A stretch of 64,000 nucleotides of DNA, from NCBI GenBank assembly GCA_905215475.1, contig CAJMPW010000001.1, forward strand, positions 1-64,000, given 5' to 3'. Source of the stretch: CAG-103 sp905215475 (lineage in GTDB: Bacteria > Bacillota > Clostridia > Oscillospirales > Oscillospiraceae). The position numbers were made by a program, and so were the translations under genes. A model generated the notes under the pieces. It saw only the letters and a program-made list of their open reading frames with translations, did no database searches and was not told the DNA's origin. Below, one piece after another: positions 41,837-54,001 of the stretch (positions within the stretch are counted from its first letter, which is position 1; each line of letters opens with the position of its first letter).

Positions 41837-43117
41837 TCACAAAACGGCGGTCATTCCGCCGAGGAGGATGCCGAGATTATCCGACCAGATGTCCGGAAAT
41901 TGACTGAGCGGCAGGGGATTTTCGCCGCTGCCCGCCTCGATCGTGAAGCCGGGACGGCGGAAGTCCTGAATGAACCAGTCCTTGTAGCCCGCGTGACCGG
42001 CCGCATAGGGCGTCGCGGCGACGGCATAGCCGCTCGCGGCGGCAAAGCGCTCGGCAATGGCCTTGCTGCCGGGCACGTCATAGCCGTCGTACTGCCAGTA
42101 GATCACGCGCCCCTGCGTGTGGTACGACAGGGTGAGCTGCGGGTCGAGCGCGCGTGTGAAGCTATACATGGCGAGGCTCTCCGGCGCTGTCAGCGGCGCG
42201 GGGCCGACATAGTCGCGCGGTCCGGGGCGCGTGTAGCCGGCGGCAAATTTGATCTCGCGCGCGGTGCTCCATCCGGCGGGGTACTGCAGGTTGAGGTCGA
42301 TGCCGCGGATGTTTGCCTTCCAGCCGGACGGGAAGGGGATCGCGGGGTAATTTTGCGCGAGCGTGTGCGCGGCATCAGTGCGCTCACGGCTGAGTGCGCC
42401 GGTCACAAGGTCGATACCGTCCGGGTCGACCGCCGGAGCGAGCACGAGCGTGACCTGCCGCAGCAGTGCGCGGATGTCCTGCCCGCCAAGTTCGCCGCCG
42501 TCGCCGAGCCGGGCGCAGAGCTGCTCGCAGAACGTGAGCAGCAGCGGCGTCGTGATCCACTCGTTGGCGTGGTGCGCGGCGTTATAAAACACGCATGGTT
42601 CGCCGCTGCCGAGCGTCAGATACCACAGCGGCTTTCCGAGCACGCTGCGCCCGAATTCCCCGATCGCAAGCGTTGGATAGCGCGCAGCCAGCCCGCGCAC
42701 CACATAGCCGATGAGCGCCGAGGAGTATGGGATGCGCACCGGCGTGACCGGAAACGGCAGCGGCACGGTCACCGCCCGGCCGATCGGCAGACGCTCCGGG
42801 TCGAGGTAGGGGTTGGCCAGCCGGATGGCCTCCACGCTCGTTCCGTACTGCCGCGCGAGCGCGGAGAACGTGTCGCCCGCGCGCACGGTGCGCAAAACGA
42901 AGCCCGTGTAATACGGCAGCAGCGCACGGTGCGTCTGCGCGCCCGCGATGCCGTCCGGCGTGAGGGCGTTCGCCGCCTGAAACGCGCGCACGGCTGCTGC
43001 GGTCTGTGCGCCGAAGATGCCGTCGAGCGCGCCCGGCATCTGTCCCGCACGCTCGAGCGCGAGCTGCAGCAGCGCCACGAGTGCGCCGCGGTCGCCCGCT
43101 TTCAGGGTCTGTGTCAT
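41837..43117 (-). CDS. M14 zinc carboxypeptidase with peptidoglycan-binding and LysM domains
   Basis: ATG 43117 with GGAGG 7 bp upstream gives 426 residues and no signal peptide. Residues about 5-65 are a peptidoglycan-binding type 1 domain (LDGIFGAQTAAAVRAFQAANALTPDGIAG split around a loop). About 75-120 is a LysM domain (RAGDTFSALARQYGTS). The rest is an M14 catalytic domain with zinc ligands His and Glu in AHHANEW, His in LSYHTQG, and the catalytic Glu in TIEAGSGENP. It matches gamma-D-glutamyl-L-diamino acid endopeptidase I (ENP1) of Lysinibacillus sphaericus, which trims peptidoglycan stems during sporulation. It diverges from a SpoIVB-type peptidase gene, which supports a spore-related role. 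The lack of a signal suggests action inside the mother cell or forespore. Confidence 0.9.
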   Translation of the reverse strand: MTQTLKAGDRGALVALLQLALERAGQMPGALDGIFGAQTAAAVRAFQAANALTPDGIAGAQTHRALLPYYTGFVLRTVRAGDTFSALARQYGTSVEAIRLANPYLDPERLPIGRAVTVPLPFPVTPVRIPYSSALIGYVVRGLAARYPTLAIGEFGRSVLGKPLWYLTLGSGEPCVFYNAAHHANEWITTPLLLTFCEQLCARLGDGGELGGQDIRALLRQVTLVLAPAVDPDGIDLVTGALSRERTDAAHTLAQNYPAIPFPSGWKANIRGIDLNLQYPAGWSTAREIKFAAGYTRPGPRDYVGPAPLTAPESLAMYSFTRALDPQLTLSYHTQGRVIYWQYDGYDVPGSKAIAERFAAASGYAVAATPYAAGHAGYKDWFIQDFRRPGFTIEAGSGENPLPLSQFPDIWSDNLGILLGGMTAVL

Positions 43118-43279
43118 GAAAATTCCTCCGATGCATCGAATTACCAAAGCTGGCTCCGTACATCGTATGCACGCCGCCGCAGGCATTTGCGCCCGCACAG
43201 GCAAACGAGCAAGAATGTTCCGCCGCTATTTTGCCCGAAAGCCGGCATACTGATACTGCACGCAAAAAGGGGGGATTTT

Positions 43280-44278
43280 TTGCAGACAAAACCACGGAGA
43301 CTGTGCCGCACGGCCTTGCTTGCGCTTGCGTTTTCGCTTTGCATGGGCGTGGCTGTACAGGCGGCGTCACTTGTGCCGCTCGGTCAGGCGGTCGGCATCC
43401 AGATGACCACGGCAGGCGTGCTCGTGGCGGATCTGGCCGAGGTGGACACGCCCAGCGGCACGTGCACGCCCGCAAAGGACGCGGGGCTGCGCCCCGGCGA
43501 CGTGATCTGCCGCATGGACGGGCGGGAGATCGTGTCGTCGGCGGACTTTCTGGCGGCGCTCGATGCAGCGGGGGACACCGTGACCGTGACCGTCCGGCGC
43601 GGCGATGCCGAGGTCACGGCTGCGGTCACGCCAGCCGTCATGCCGGACGGCACGCGGCAGCTCGGACTCTGGCTGCGCGACGGTGTGACCGGCGTCGGCA
43701 CGCTCACCTACTATGACCCGGACACCGGGCGCTACGGCGCGCTTGGCCATGGCATCGCGGACGAGACGAGCGGTGCGCTCATGCCGCTGCGCGACGGCAG
43801 CGTGCTCTCGGCCGTCGTTGCGGATGTGCGTCCGGGCGGGCATGGCGCGGCCGGTGAGCTGGTCGGCAGCTTCGATGCCGCCGACCGCATCGGGGTGATC
43901 GAGCGCAACGGTCTGTTCGGCATTTTCGGCACGCTCGACACGCCGCCGGACGGCACGCCTGTTGAGACCGCGCCCGCAAACGCCGTCAAGACCGGCAGCG
44001 CGACCATCCTGTCCACGGTCGCGGGCGACACCGTGCAGGCGTACACCGTGAACATCACGCGGGTCTATCACGACGGGGCGAGCACGCGCTTTGCCATCAC
44101 CGTCACAGACCCTGCGCTGCTCGCGGCGACCGGCGGCATCGTGCAGGGCATGAGCGGCAGCCCCATCCTGCAGGACGGCAGACTTGTCGGCGCGGTGACG
44201 CACGTGCTGCTCTCCGACCCCGCCAAGGGCTACGGCGTGAGCATTGACGATATGCTCGCGGCGGCACAGGCAGCGTAA
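43280..44278 (+). CDS. SpoIVB-type S55 serine peptidase with PDZ domain
   Basis: The likely start is TTG 43280 directly after AAGGGGGG, giving 332 residues; no better ATG or GTG is near. A signal or anchor helix (LLALAFSLCMGVAVQA) is followed by a PDZ domain (AKDAGLRPGDVICRMDGREI, about 65-115). The S55 peptidase domain has GALGHGIAD (catalytic His) and QGMSGSPIL (catalytic Ser). SpoIVB is made in the forespore and cleaves SpoIVFA to trigger sigma-K processing. This gene stands next to a spore-type M14 endopeptidase rather than recN/spo0A. It could be the true SpoIVB or a paralogue, which the window does not settle. Confidence 0.85.
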   Translation: MQTKPRRLCRTALLALAFSLCMGVAVQAASLVPLGQAVGIQMTTAGVLVADLAEVDTPSGTCTPAKDAGLRPGDVICRMDGREIVSSADFLAALDAAGDTVTVTVRRGDAEVTAAVTPAVMPDGTRQLGLWLRDGVTGVGTLTYYDPDTGRYGALGHGIADETSGALMPLRDGSVLSAVVADVRPGGHGAAGELVGSFDAADRIGVIERNGLFGIFGTLDTPPDGTPVETAPANAVKTGSATILSTVAGDTVQAYTVNITRVYHDGASTRFAITVTDPALLAATGGIVQGMSGSPILQDGRLVGAVTHVLLSDPAKGYGVSIDDMLAAAQAA

Positions 44279-44293
44279 GCAGCAGGAACGGGC

Positions 44294-44338
44294 GAGCGTG
44301 CGCGGGGATACCCGCGCACGCTTTGAGACTGTCAAAAA
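44294..44338 (+). repeat. 45-bp intergenic repeat, copy 1
   Basis: This copy contains an 11-bp GC-rich stem (GCGTGCGCGGG-GATA-CCCGCGCACGC, 44296-44321) and ends CTGTCAAAAA. It is 40/45 identical to the copy at 44524, exactly 230 bp away. Being right after the S55 peptidase stop, its hairpin may also end transcription. Confidence 0.75.
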
Positions 44339-44523
44339 GTATTACTTTTTGACAAGGGGGTGGGCTGCCTGACTGCAGCGCACGCGCCGTCCGCCGGAGG
44401 CGAACGGCGCGCACGTTTGCAGGCCGAGAAGTATTTTCTTCGACGCACATGTCGCCGAAGAAAATGATCGGACTTTCTTTCGCCGCTGCGGCGGCGAAAC
44501 TCTACGAGGTTTTTGACAAGCTG
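44339..44523. other. Noncoding, structured spacer between 45-bp repeats
   Basis: This holds a 23-bp palindrome (GTCAAAAAGTA...TACTTTTTGAC, 44331-44353) and a hairpin ATTTTCTTCG/CGAAGAAAAT (44433-44442 and 44456-44465). I see no convincing gene. The unit looks like a miniature repeat element or a structured RNA, but nothing identifies the family. Confidence 0.45.
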
Positions 44524-44568
44524 GAGCGCGCGCGGGGATACCCGCGCACGCTTTGCACCTGTCAAGAA
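44524..44568 (+). repeat. 45-bp intergenic repeat, copy 2
   Basis: This copy starts GAGCGCGCGCGGGGATA and has the same hairpin and CTGTCAAGAA end as copy 1, in direct orientation. Confidence 0.75.
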
Positions 44569-44573
44569 ACCAG

Positions 44574-44608
44574 AAAAAAGCCAGCCGCGGCAATGCCGCA
44601 GCTGGCTT
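44574..44608 (-). terminator. Terminator of the dnaK-dnaJ operon
   Basis: On the minus strand AAGCCAGCTGCGGCA pairs with TGCCGCGGCTGGCTT (one mismatch) and is followed by TTTT. Confidence 0.9.
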
Positions 44609-44650
44609 ACTTGCGTGTATGTGCGCTGCGCAGACGGTATGTCCTCGCGC

Positions 44651-45802
44651 TCAGCGCTTTTTCTTGTTGCCGAAGATGCCGCTGCGCTGCTCGCTCACGG
44701 CCTCGTTCATCGACTCGGCGTAGGTGTGCAGACGCTCCTTCTGCTCGGCCGTCATATTCTTCGGCACGGTGATCGTGATCGTGACGAACTGGTCGCCGCG
44801 GCCGCCCTTGCTCTGCAGGTACGGGATGCCTTTGCCGCGCAGACGGAACACGCTGCCCGGCTGCGTCCCCTCGGGGATGGTGAGCTTGACGCGGCCGTCG
44901 ATGGTCGGCACTTCGATCTCTGCGCCGAGCGCCGCCTGTGCAAACGTGACCGGCATCTCCATGAGCACGGAGTTGCCGTCGCGCTCGAAGAGCGGGTGGG
45001 GCTTGACAAAGACCGTGATGAGCAGGTCACCCGCCGGTCCGCCGTCGAGTCCGGTGTTGCCCTTGCCGCGCAGATTCAGCGTCTGCCCGTCGTCGATGCC
45101 GGCCGGGATCTTGACCTTGATGGTCTGATTCTTACGCACGGCGCCGCGTCCGCCGCAGCGCGGGCAGGGCTGGTGGATGATCTTGCCGCGGCCGCCGCAC
45201 TTTTTGCACGCGCCGCTCGTCTGCACCATGCCGAAGGGGGTGCGCTGCGTGGTGCGCACGCTGCCGGTGCCCTTGCAGTCCGGGCAGACCTCCGGCGTCG
45301 TGCCGGGGGCGCAGCCGGTGCCCTTGCAGTCCGGGCACTGCTCGACGCGGCCGACGCTGATCTCCTTCTCGCAGCCGAACGCCGCCTCTTCAAAGGTGAT
45401 GTTCAGGCGCACGCGCAGGTTTTCACCGCGGCGCGGGCCGCTGCGCTGCGTCTGACCGCCGCCGAAGCCACCGCCGAAAATGTCGCCGAAGCCGCCGCCG
45501 AAAATATCACCGAAGATGTCGCCAAAGCCGCCGAAGCCGCCAAACCCGGCGCCGCCGGGGCCGCCGGCAGACGGGTCAAACGCCGCATGGCCGAACTGGT
45601 CATACTTCGCGCGCTTGTCGGGATCGGACAGCACCTCGTAGGCCTCGTTGACTTCTTTGAAGCGCTCCTCACATTCCTTGTCGCCCGGATGCAGATCCGG
45701 GTGGTTGGCTTTGGCCAGCTTGCGGTAGGCTTTTTTGATCTCGTCCTCGGATGCGCCTTTTTCGACACCGAGCACTTCATAATAATCTCGTTTTTCAGCC
45801 AT
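44651..45802 (-). CDS. dnaJ: Chaperone DnaJ
   Basis: The 383-residue product has the J domain (YYEVLGVEKGASEDEIKKAYRKLA, with the HPD motif in ANHPDLHPG). A Gly/Phe-rich region (about 75-120) and four CxxCxGxG zinc repeats (CPDCKGTG twice, CKKCGGRG, CPRCGGRG) follow, then the substrate-binding C-terminal domains. This is a full class I DnaJ, which delivers unfolded proteins to DnaK and stimulates its ATPase. It is the last gene of hrcA-grpE-dnaK-dnaJ and lies 115 bp after dnaK. Confidence 0.97.
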   Translation of the reverse strand: MAEKRDYYEVLGVEKGASEDEIKKAYRKLAKANHPDLHPGDKECEERFKEVNEAYEVLSDPDKRAKYDQFGHAAFDPSAGGPGGAGFGGFGGFGDIFGDIFGGGFGDIFGGGFGGGQTQRSGPRRGENLRVRLNITFEEAAFGCEKEISVGRVEQCPDCKGTGCAPGTTPEVCPDCKGTGSVRTTQRTPFGMVQTSGACKKCGGRGKIIHQPCPRCGGRGAVRKNQTIKVKIPAGIDDGQTLNLRGKGNTGLDGGPAGDLLITVFVKPHPLFERDGNSVLMEMPVTFAQAALGAEIEVPTIDGRVKLTIPEGTQPGSVFRLRGKGIPYLQSKGGRGDQFVTITITVPKNMTAEQKERLHTYAESMNEAVSEQRSGIFGNKKKR

Positions 45803-45858
45803 ACATGAACCTCAACTGTCTATGGATTCCCCCGCGCGGGGGTCAGAAAGCTCCAAAT

Positions 45859-45886
45859 GCGGGCGCGCTTTTTGTGGCGCGCCCGC
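45859..45886 (-). terminator. Hairpin between dnaK and dnaJ
   Basis: A perfect 10-bp GC stem (GCGGGCGCGC, 45859-45868, with 45877-45886) lies between the two genes without a good T-run. It probably attenuates or stabilises the dnaK message, lowering dnaJ relative to dnaK. Confidence 0.6.
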
Positions 45887-45917
45887 GTTGCTTAGCCCGT
45901 GGTCGGGGGCGGGGTGT

Positions 45918-47777
<1,860 letters not shown>

Positions 47778-47831
47778 AGTGAATTCCTCCTGTATTGAAA
47801 GCAGATTGTGTATACGAATTTATATTGGGGG

Positions 47832-48464
47832 TCAGTTTGCGACCTTCACGACGGAATAGCGCAGCACGCGGTCTCCGATGCAAAAGCCCTTTTCAAACTC
47901 CTCCACGACAACGCCCTCGCCGTAGGCATCATCTTCGATGTGCATCACGGCGTTGTGGCGGTTGGCGTCAAACGGCTGGCCGACGGCTTCGATCTCTGAC
48001 ACGCCGAGCTGATTGAGCGCGGTGTGATACTGGTTCATGATGCCCTCGATGCCCTTGCGGGCGGGGTCATCGTCCGGAGTCTGTTCCAGTGCGCGCGACA
48101 GGCTGTCGTACACCGGCAGGAACTTTTTGAGCGTCTCGCAGCGGACATCGGCATAGATGTTCTCGCGCTCGCGGGCGCTGCGCCGGCGGAAGTTGTCATA
48201 TTCGGCGAGCAGGCGGAGGTATTTGTCCTTTTCCGCCGCGAGATCGGCCTCGATCTCTTTTTTCGTCTCTTTCTTTTCCTTGGGCTCTTTAGTCTCCTTG
48301 GGCTCCTTGGAGGCCTTCGGCTCTTTTTCCTTGCTGTCCTTCTTCGCGGTCTTCTTGGCCGCCTTTTCCTCGACGTCCGGCGTGACCGGTTCGGTCTTTA
48401 TGTCGTCGACGACCGGCTCCGTCTCCGGGGCGGTCTGCTTCGGGTCATTTGTTTTCGTGCTCAT
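47832..48464 (-). CDS. grpE: Nucleotide exchange factor GrpE
   Basis: The 210 residues start with about 70 very charged, low-complexity residues (KEPK/KETK repeats). A long coiled coil follows (AAEKDKYLRLLAEYDNFRRRSARERENIY), then the beta domain with the family signature VVVEEFEKGFCIGDRVLRYSVVKVA. GrpE releases ADP from DnaK. Its start lies within the last 20 bp of hrcA, indicating coupled translation. Confidence 0.95.
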   Translation of the reverse strand: MSTKTNDPKQTAPETEPVVDDIKTEPVTPDVEEKAAKKTAKKDSKEKEPKASKEPKETKEPKEKKETKKEIEADLAAEKDKYLRLLAEYDNFRRRSARERENIYADVRCETLKKFLPVYDSLSRALEQTPDDDPARKGIEGIMNQYHTALNQLGVSEIEAVGQPFDANRHNAVMHIEDDAYGEGVVVEEFEKGFCIGDRVLRYSVVKVAN

Positions 48465-49542
48465 CTGAATCGTCTCCCTTAATGATCAACTTGTTATCCA
48501 GCCCGGGGGGCGGAAGCGTACCGCCGCCGAGCAGCTTGGACAGGCCGGCCGCAATGAAGCTGAGCTTTGCGGCGACCTTGGAATAGTCCATACGTGTCGG
48601 ACCGACCACACCGATCAGACCGCGCATATTTTCGCCCGCGTCATATGTCGCGAGCACGACGCTGCTGTCGCGCAGCTCCTCGGCCACGTTTTCCGGACCG
48701 ATGAGCACACGCACCTCGTTTTCACCGCCGAGCTGCTCCATCGGGATGTCGAGCAGGTTGCTGCCGTCGGACAGATAGCTCATGAGGCGGTGCGCCTTGT
48801 CGGGGTCGCGGAACTCTGGCTGATGCAGCAGCTGCGACTCGCCGACGAGATACGTCTGCGCGGCGCCGGCGCCGGTGAGCACCTCGATCGCGAAGGCCGC
48901 GATCACAGCCGTGATGCCGAGATTATCCTGCGCGGCGCGCTCCACGGAGCGGATGAGCGTCGGCGTGATGTCCGGCTCGCGGATGCCCGTGAAGTGGGCG
49001 TTGAAGACGGCGGCGAGCTTCTGGATCATGTTCTGCTCGGCCGAGACCGGCAGATGCACGAGCTTGTTTTTCACCGTGTCATCGCTCAGAAGCAGCACGA
49101 TGATAAAGCTGTTGGCGTCGAGATAAATGAGGTCAAAGCGCCGGATCGTGACGCCGGCACTCGCCGTGAGCGTCACGGCAGGGTAGCTCGTCAGCTGCGA
49201 GGCCAGACGGCTCGCGTCCGTCATGAGCTCACCGCGCTGGTGGCGTCCCGTCAGGCTCTGGGTGATGGCCTGCGTCTCCTCGGCGGTGAGATCCTTGTGC
49301 TCCATGAGCTCGTTGACGTACATCCGGTAGCCGAGCGGCGTCGGTACGCGTCCGGCCGATGTGTGCGGCTGCTCAAGATAGCCCATGGAGGCCAGCTCCG
49401 CAAGCTCGTTGCGGATCGTGGCCGAGGAACAGCCGAGATCGGCGCTCGCGGCGATGGCCTTCGAGCCGACCGGCTCCGCCGTGCGGATGTATTCCTCAAT
49501 GACCGCGGCAAGTATTTTCTTTTTGCGGCTGCTGATATCCAT
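48445..49542 (-). CDS. hrcA: Heat-inducible transcription repressor HrcA
   Basis: The start is ATG 49542, 6 bp after GGAGGG, giving 365 residues. The N-terminal winged helix (ILAAVIEEYIRTAEPVGSKAI, SSATIRNELAELASMGYLEQPHTSAGRVPT) is typical. The C-terminal half contains GPENVAEELRDSSVVLATYDAGENMRGLIGVVGPTRMDY split by short loops. HrcA binds CIRCE operators with help from GroEL. A CIRCE element lies 34 bp upstream, so it represses its own operon. Confidence 0.96.
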   Translation of the reverse strand: MDISSRKKKILAAVIEEYIRTAEPVGSKAIAASADLGCSSATIRNELAELASMGYLEQPHTSAGRVPTPLGYRMYVNELMEHKDLTAEETQAITQSLTGRHQRGELMTDASRLASQLTSYPAVTLTASAGVTIRRFDLIYLDANSFIIVLLLSDDTVKNKLVHLPVSAEQNMIQKLAAVFNAHFTGIREPDITPTLIRSVERAAQDNLGITAVIAAFAIEVLTGAGAAQTYLVGESQLLHQPEFRDPDKAHRLMSYLSDGSNLLDIPMEQLGGENEVRVLIGPENVAEELRDSSVVLATYDAGENMRGLIGVVGPTRMDYSKVAAKLSFIAAGLSKLLGGGTLPPPGLDNKLIIKGDDSDEHENK

Positions 49543-49576
49543 AGGTCCCTCCGCTGGCACTCGGAGCTGCCGAGTG

Positions 49577-49603
49577 TTGGCACTCCTAACCTTCGAGTGC
49601 TAA
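49577..49603 (-). promoter_or_regulatory. CIRCE operator
   Basis: On the minus strand TTAGCACTC, nine bases, then GAGTGCCAA match the consensus inverted repeat with one mismatch in the right arm. It overlaps the -10 end of the hrcA promoter. Confidence 0.93.
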
Positions 49604-49630
49604 TTTACACCCGGGCGGGCGGAAAGTCAA
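49602..49630 (-). promoter_or_regulatory. hrcA operon promoter
   Basis: On the minus strand TTGACT (49625-49630), 17 bp and TAAATT (49602-49607), directly followed by CIRCE. Confidence 0.8.
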
Positions 49631-49714
49631 GGGCTTTCTCTATATTATTGATAGAAAGTTCATATTTATTTTCCCGGCTGCACGCGGCGGCAAAAACGCC
49701 CGGTTTTCCGGCGC

Positions 49715-49751
49715 AAAAACCGGGCGCGGCGGGGTTGCCCGCCGCGCCCGG
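49715..49751 (-). terminator. Terminator after the sigma-factor duplicate
   Basis: A 14-bp stem (CCGGGCGCGGCGGG, 49720-49733, with 49738-49751) is followed on the minus strand by five T. It is a near copy of the hairpin at 50625. Confidence 0.95.
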
Positions 49752-49798
49752 AAAGCGCTGAGATTTCAGGTGTTTTGCCGCGGTGCGTGGCGCAGGGA

Positions 49799-50584
49799 TC
49801 AGCTCAGAAAATCGCGCAGCTCGTCGACGGGCATATTCATCTCCGCCGCGATCTCCTCGGCGCTTGGGTCGTGACCGAGCGCCTGCAGGAGCCGCTGTCT
49901 GACGCGGATGACCTTGTTGATCATTGCAACCTTGTGCCCGGGGATGCGGTGGCAGATTACACAATCGGCGATGGCACGGGTGATGGTCTGACAGATCCAC
50001 CAGGTGGCGTAGGTGGAGAATTTGTAGCCCTTCGTGTAGTCGAATGTTTCGACGGCTTTGACCAGACCGCGGTTTCCCTCCTGAATGAGGTCGAGAAACA
50101 GCATGCCGCACTCAGCGCGGCGTTTCGCAATCGACACGACCAGCAGCAGGTTTGCCTCGGCCATGCGGCGCTTGGCCTCCTCGTCGTCCTCAGCCATGCG
50201 CTTGAGCAAATCCTGTTCTTCCTCGGGAGCGAGCGGCGGCACCTTGCCGATCTCCTTGAGATACATACGCACCGGGTCGTCGGTCGACAACGTGTCGGCC
50301 ATGGCCTTGGCTTCGTTCATCTCCTCCTCGGTGACCGCCTCGACCTCCTCGAGCGCCTCAAGCTCTGGCGGCGCGTCCTCGTCCACGGGGAGCAGCGTGT
50401 CCTCGATGAGCACGTCGATGCCCAGACTCTCGAGCCGGTCATAAAACGCATTGGTCTCCTCGATTGTGAGGTTCATGTCCTCGAGTGTCATGAGATCCTT
50501 GAGCGTGAGATTGCCCGTGCGCTTTCCTTTTTCTATAAGTGCACTGAGCTTCTGTGCTGCGTTGCTGCATTCTTTCTGTTCCAT
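49799..50584 (-). CDS. Shortened sigma-70 paralogue lacking region 4 (tandem duplicate of rpoD)
   Basis: ATG 50584 gives 261 residues, with only a weak ribosome site. It aligns with the neighbouring RpoD throughout but lacks 46 codons after the first few residues (the Lys/Ala-rich linker). It also lacks 113 codons from region 3 to the last seven residues, so regions 3.2 and 4 are gone. Regions 1.2 and 2.1-2.3 are kept, including STYATWW and the -10 readers Q/T/R of WWICQTITR. Several charged residues around them are changed: RQA to CQT, DQARTIR to DCVICHR (Cys198, Cys208, Cys211, His212), RYVGRGM to RRAECGM and HMVE to HKVA. Without region 4 it cannot read a -35 box in the normal way. It may be a decaying copy or a decoy that binds core polymerase. 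Both deletions are in frame and no stop has arisen. Confidence 0.75.
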   Translation of the reverse strand: MEQKECSNAAQKLSALIEKGKRTGNLTLKDLMTLEDMNLTIEETNAFYDRLESLGIDVLIEDTLLPVDEDAPPELEALEEVEAVTEEEMNEAKAMADTLSTDDPVRMYLKEIGKVPPLAPEEEQDLLKRMAEDDEEAKRRMAEANLLLVVSIAKRRAECGMLFLDLIQEGNRGLVKAVETFDYTKGYKFSTYATWWICQTITRAIADCVICHRIPGHKVAMINKVIRVRQRLLQALGHDPSAEEIAAEMNMPVDELRDFLS

Positions 50585-50620
50585 TATGATCACCGTACAC
50601 TTTCTTTGTTCCGATTTATC

Positions 50621-50656
50621 AAAACCGGGCGCGGCGGGGTTGTCCGCCGCGCCCGG
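50621..50656 (-). terminator. Terminator after rpoD
   Basis: A 13-bp stem (CCGGGCGCGGCGG, from 50625, with 50644-50656) is followed by TTTT on the minus strand. Positions 50625-50697 differ from 49720-49792 at only two bases, so it was duplicated with the gene. Confidence 0.93.
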
Positions 50657-50703
50657 AAAGCGCTGAGATTTCAGGTGTTTTGCCGCGGTGCGCGGCGTGA
50701 AAA

Positions 50704-51943
<1,240 letters not shown>

Positions 51944-51966
<23 letters not shown>

Positions 51967-53725
51967 CTTTACCACCATACCCTTTATGTTCTTTGAGTTT
52001 GTTTGCAAATGCCAGCAGATCCGCCTCCGACATCGCAGTGCCGGCGGAGGACTGGGTCTGAAGAATGCCTATGTAATCGTCGAGCGCACGCGCGCCGTTG
52101 GAAAGCTCCGCCGGCTGCTGGATGATGCCCGTGAGCAGTGCCAGCTCGTCCGGCGTCAGCTCGCCCGAGAGCGCCGCGATCTGCACCGTGCCCGTGCCGC
52201 CGTGGGCGAGCAGGACGGTGTAAATGTGCCGCAGCTCCGGCGAGGAAAACTGCGCCGCGTCCGGCACGTTCGTCCGACCGTAAAACAGGCCGGGGTCGAG
52301 ATACAGGAGCCGGATGATGCCCTGCTCGGCGGCTGCCGAGCGCGGATCGTCAAAGCGGATGCTCCGGCCGGGGGGCTGCATCGCCGTCGCGGGGCGCAGC
52401 ATCTCGCGCTCGCGTTCCTTGCGCGCGCGGCTGAGCCGCCGCTTGCGCTGGCGCTGCACTTCGTCGGTCACGACTGCGGCGGGCATCCCCGCCGTGTCCG
52501 CAACGCGCATGGCGTACACCTCGCGCTCGACGCTGCCGGGCAGCTCCGCGACGACGGCCGCCGCCTCCTTGACGAAGGCCACGCGCTGCTCGTCGATCTG
52601 CAGATCGTACTTTCGCTGCACGGCGCCGAGCCGGTAATCGATGTGGTTTTCCGACTGCTCGAGCAGGTTTCGAAACGCGTCCGCGCCGAAGGTCTTGATG
52701 TATTCGTCCGGGTCTTTTGCGCCCTGCATCTGCAGCACGCGCACGCGCACCTCCAGCTTTTCGAGGATGCCGATCGCGCGCTGTGCGGCTTTTTGCCCTG
52801 CGCCGTCGTTGTCGTAGGCGATGACGATCTCACCCGTGTAGCGCGAGAGCAGCCGCGCCTGCTCCGGCGTGAGCGACGTGCCGAGCGAGGCGACCGCGCC
52901 ATCGAAGCCTGCCTGATGCAGGCTCGCCACGTCGATGTTGCCCTCTGCCAGTATGATATACCCGCACTTTGACTTTTTAGCCAAATTGAGCGCGAACAGA
53001 TTGTGGCTCTTGCTGAAAACAATGGTTTCCGGGCTGTTCATGTACTTCGGTTCGCCGTCGTCGAGGATGCGTCCGGAGAAGCCGATGACGTTGCCGCGCA
53101 CGTCGATGACCGGGAACATGAGCCGGTTGCGGAACGTGTCGTACACGCCGCCGGATTTCCCGTGGCGCACGAGCCCGCCGTCAAAGAGCTCCTGCTCGCT
53201 GTAGCCGAGCGCCTTCATCGCGCGCACGAGGCTGTCCCACGTGTCGGGCGCAAAGCCGAGCCCGAAGCGCGTCACGGTCTGCGCCGTGAGCTGCCGGCGG
53301 GCGAGATAGTCGCGCGCGATCTGCCCGGCGGGGGTCTTGAGCTGCGCGTGGAAAAAGCGCGCAGCGTCCCGGTTGAGCATGAGCAGCCGCTGGCGCTTTT
53401 TCGCGCCGGGGTCATCCGCCTGCTCGGGCAGCTGCATACCGGCGCGGTTGGCCAGAAACGCCACCGCCTCCGGGAACGAGAGATTCTCGATTTCCATGAT
53501 GAAGCTGATGACGCTGCCGCCCTTGCCGCAGCCGAAGCAGTGGTAGATCTGCTTATCGGGCGAGACGGAAAACGACGGCGTCTTTTCGCTGTGAAACGGG
53601 CAGAGCCCGAAGAGGTTCGACCCGCTTTTTTTCGTCAGGCGCACGTAGCTGCTCACGACATCGACGATGTCGTTGCGCTCGGCGAGCTCCTGCAGGAAGG
53701 ATTCCGGAAATGCCACGCGCGTCAC
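51944..53725 (-). CDS. dnaG: DNA primase DnaG
   Basis: GTG 53725 gives 593 residues; a second GTG three codons on is also possible. The N-terminus has the CHC2 zinc ribbon (CPFHSEKTPSFSVS, HCFGCGKGG). The RNA polymerase core has the TOPRIM acidic set (LAEGNIDVASLHQAG with Glu, IAYDNDGAGQKAA with DxD). The C-terminal part is a helicase-binding region. DnaG makes RNA primers for replication. It is the first gene of the dnaG-rpoD unit; no clear promoter is seen in 53726-54001, which otherwise holds nothing I can name. Confidence 0.96.
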
Positions 53726-54001
53726 CTACTTTCTGTGGCGATTGGAATGCCTGTTTTTCGATTTGTGCCGCACCCATTCTGTCCGCGTCCGGCGGGCGTG
53801 CATATGCCTGACCGCGCGGTGCAGGGTGTGGGTGCTACTTGCGCGGCCCAGTCAGGTGCGCAGCAGTTTTTCCGGAGCGGAAGTGCTGCCAGACAAGAAA
53901 AAGACCGCAGGGAATCCTTTGTGGATTTGCAAGGTCTTTGCCGCCGTATGGCTGCGCTTGCGCCCGGAAAAACCGTGTGCCCGTCCGTCGGTCGCGGACA
54001 A

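Noticed and set aside
44339..44650. A small protein or retron-like RNA in the repeat-bounded spacer
   Set aside because: No reverse transcriptase or toxin-like gene is nearby and the short open frames lack ribosome sites.
49799..50584. Calling the rpoD duplicate a plain pseudogene
   Set aside because: Both deletions are in frame and there is no stop or frameshift over 261 codons. I left it as a CDS with doubt stated.
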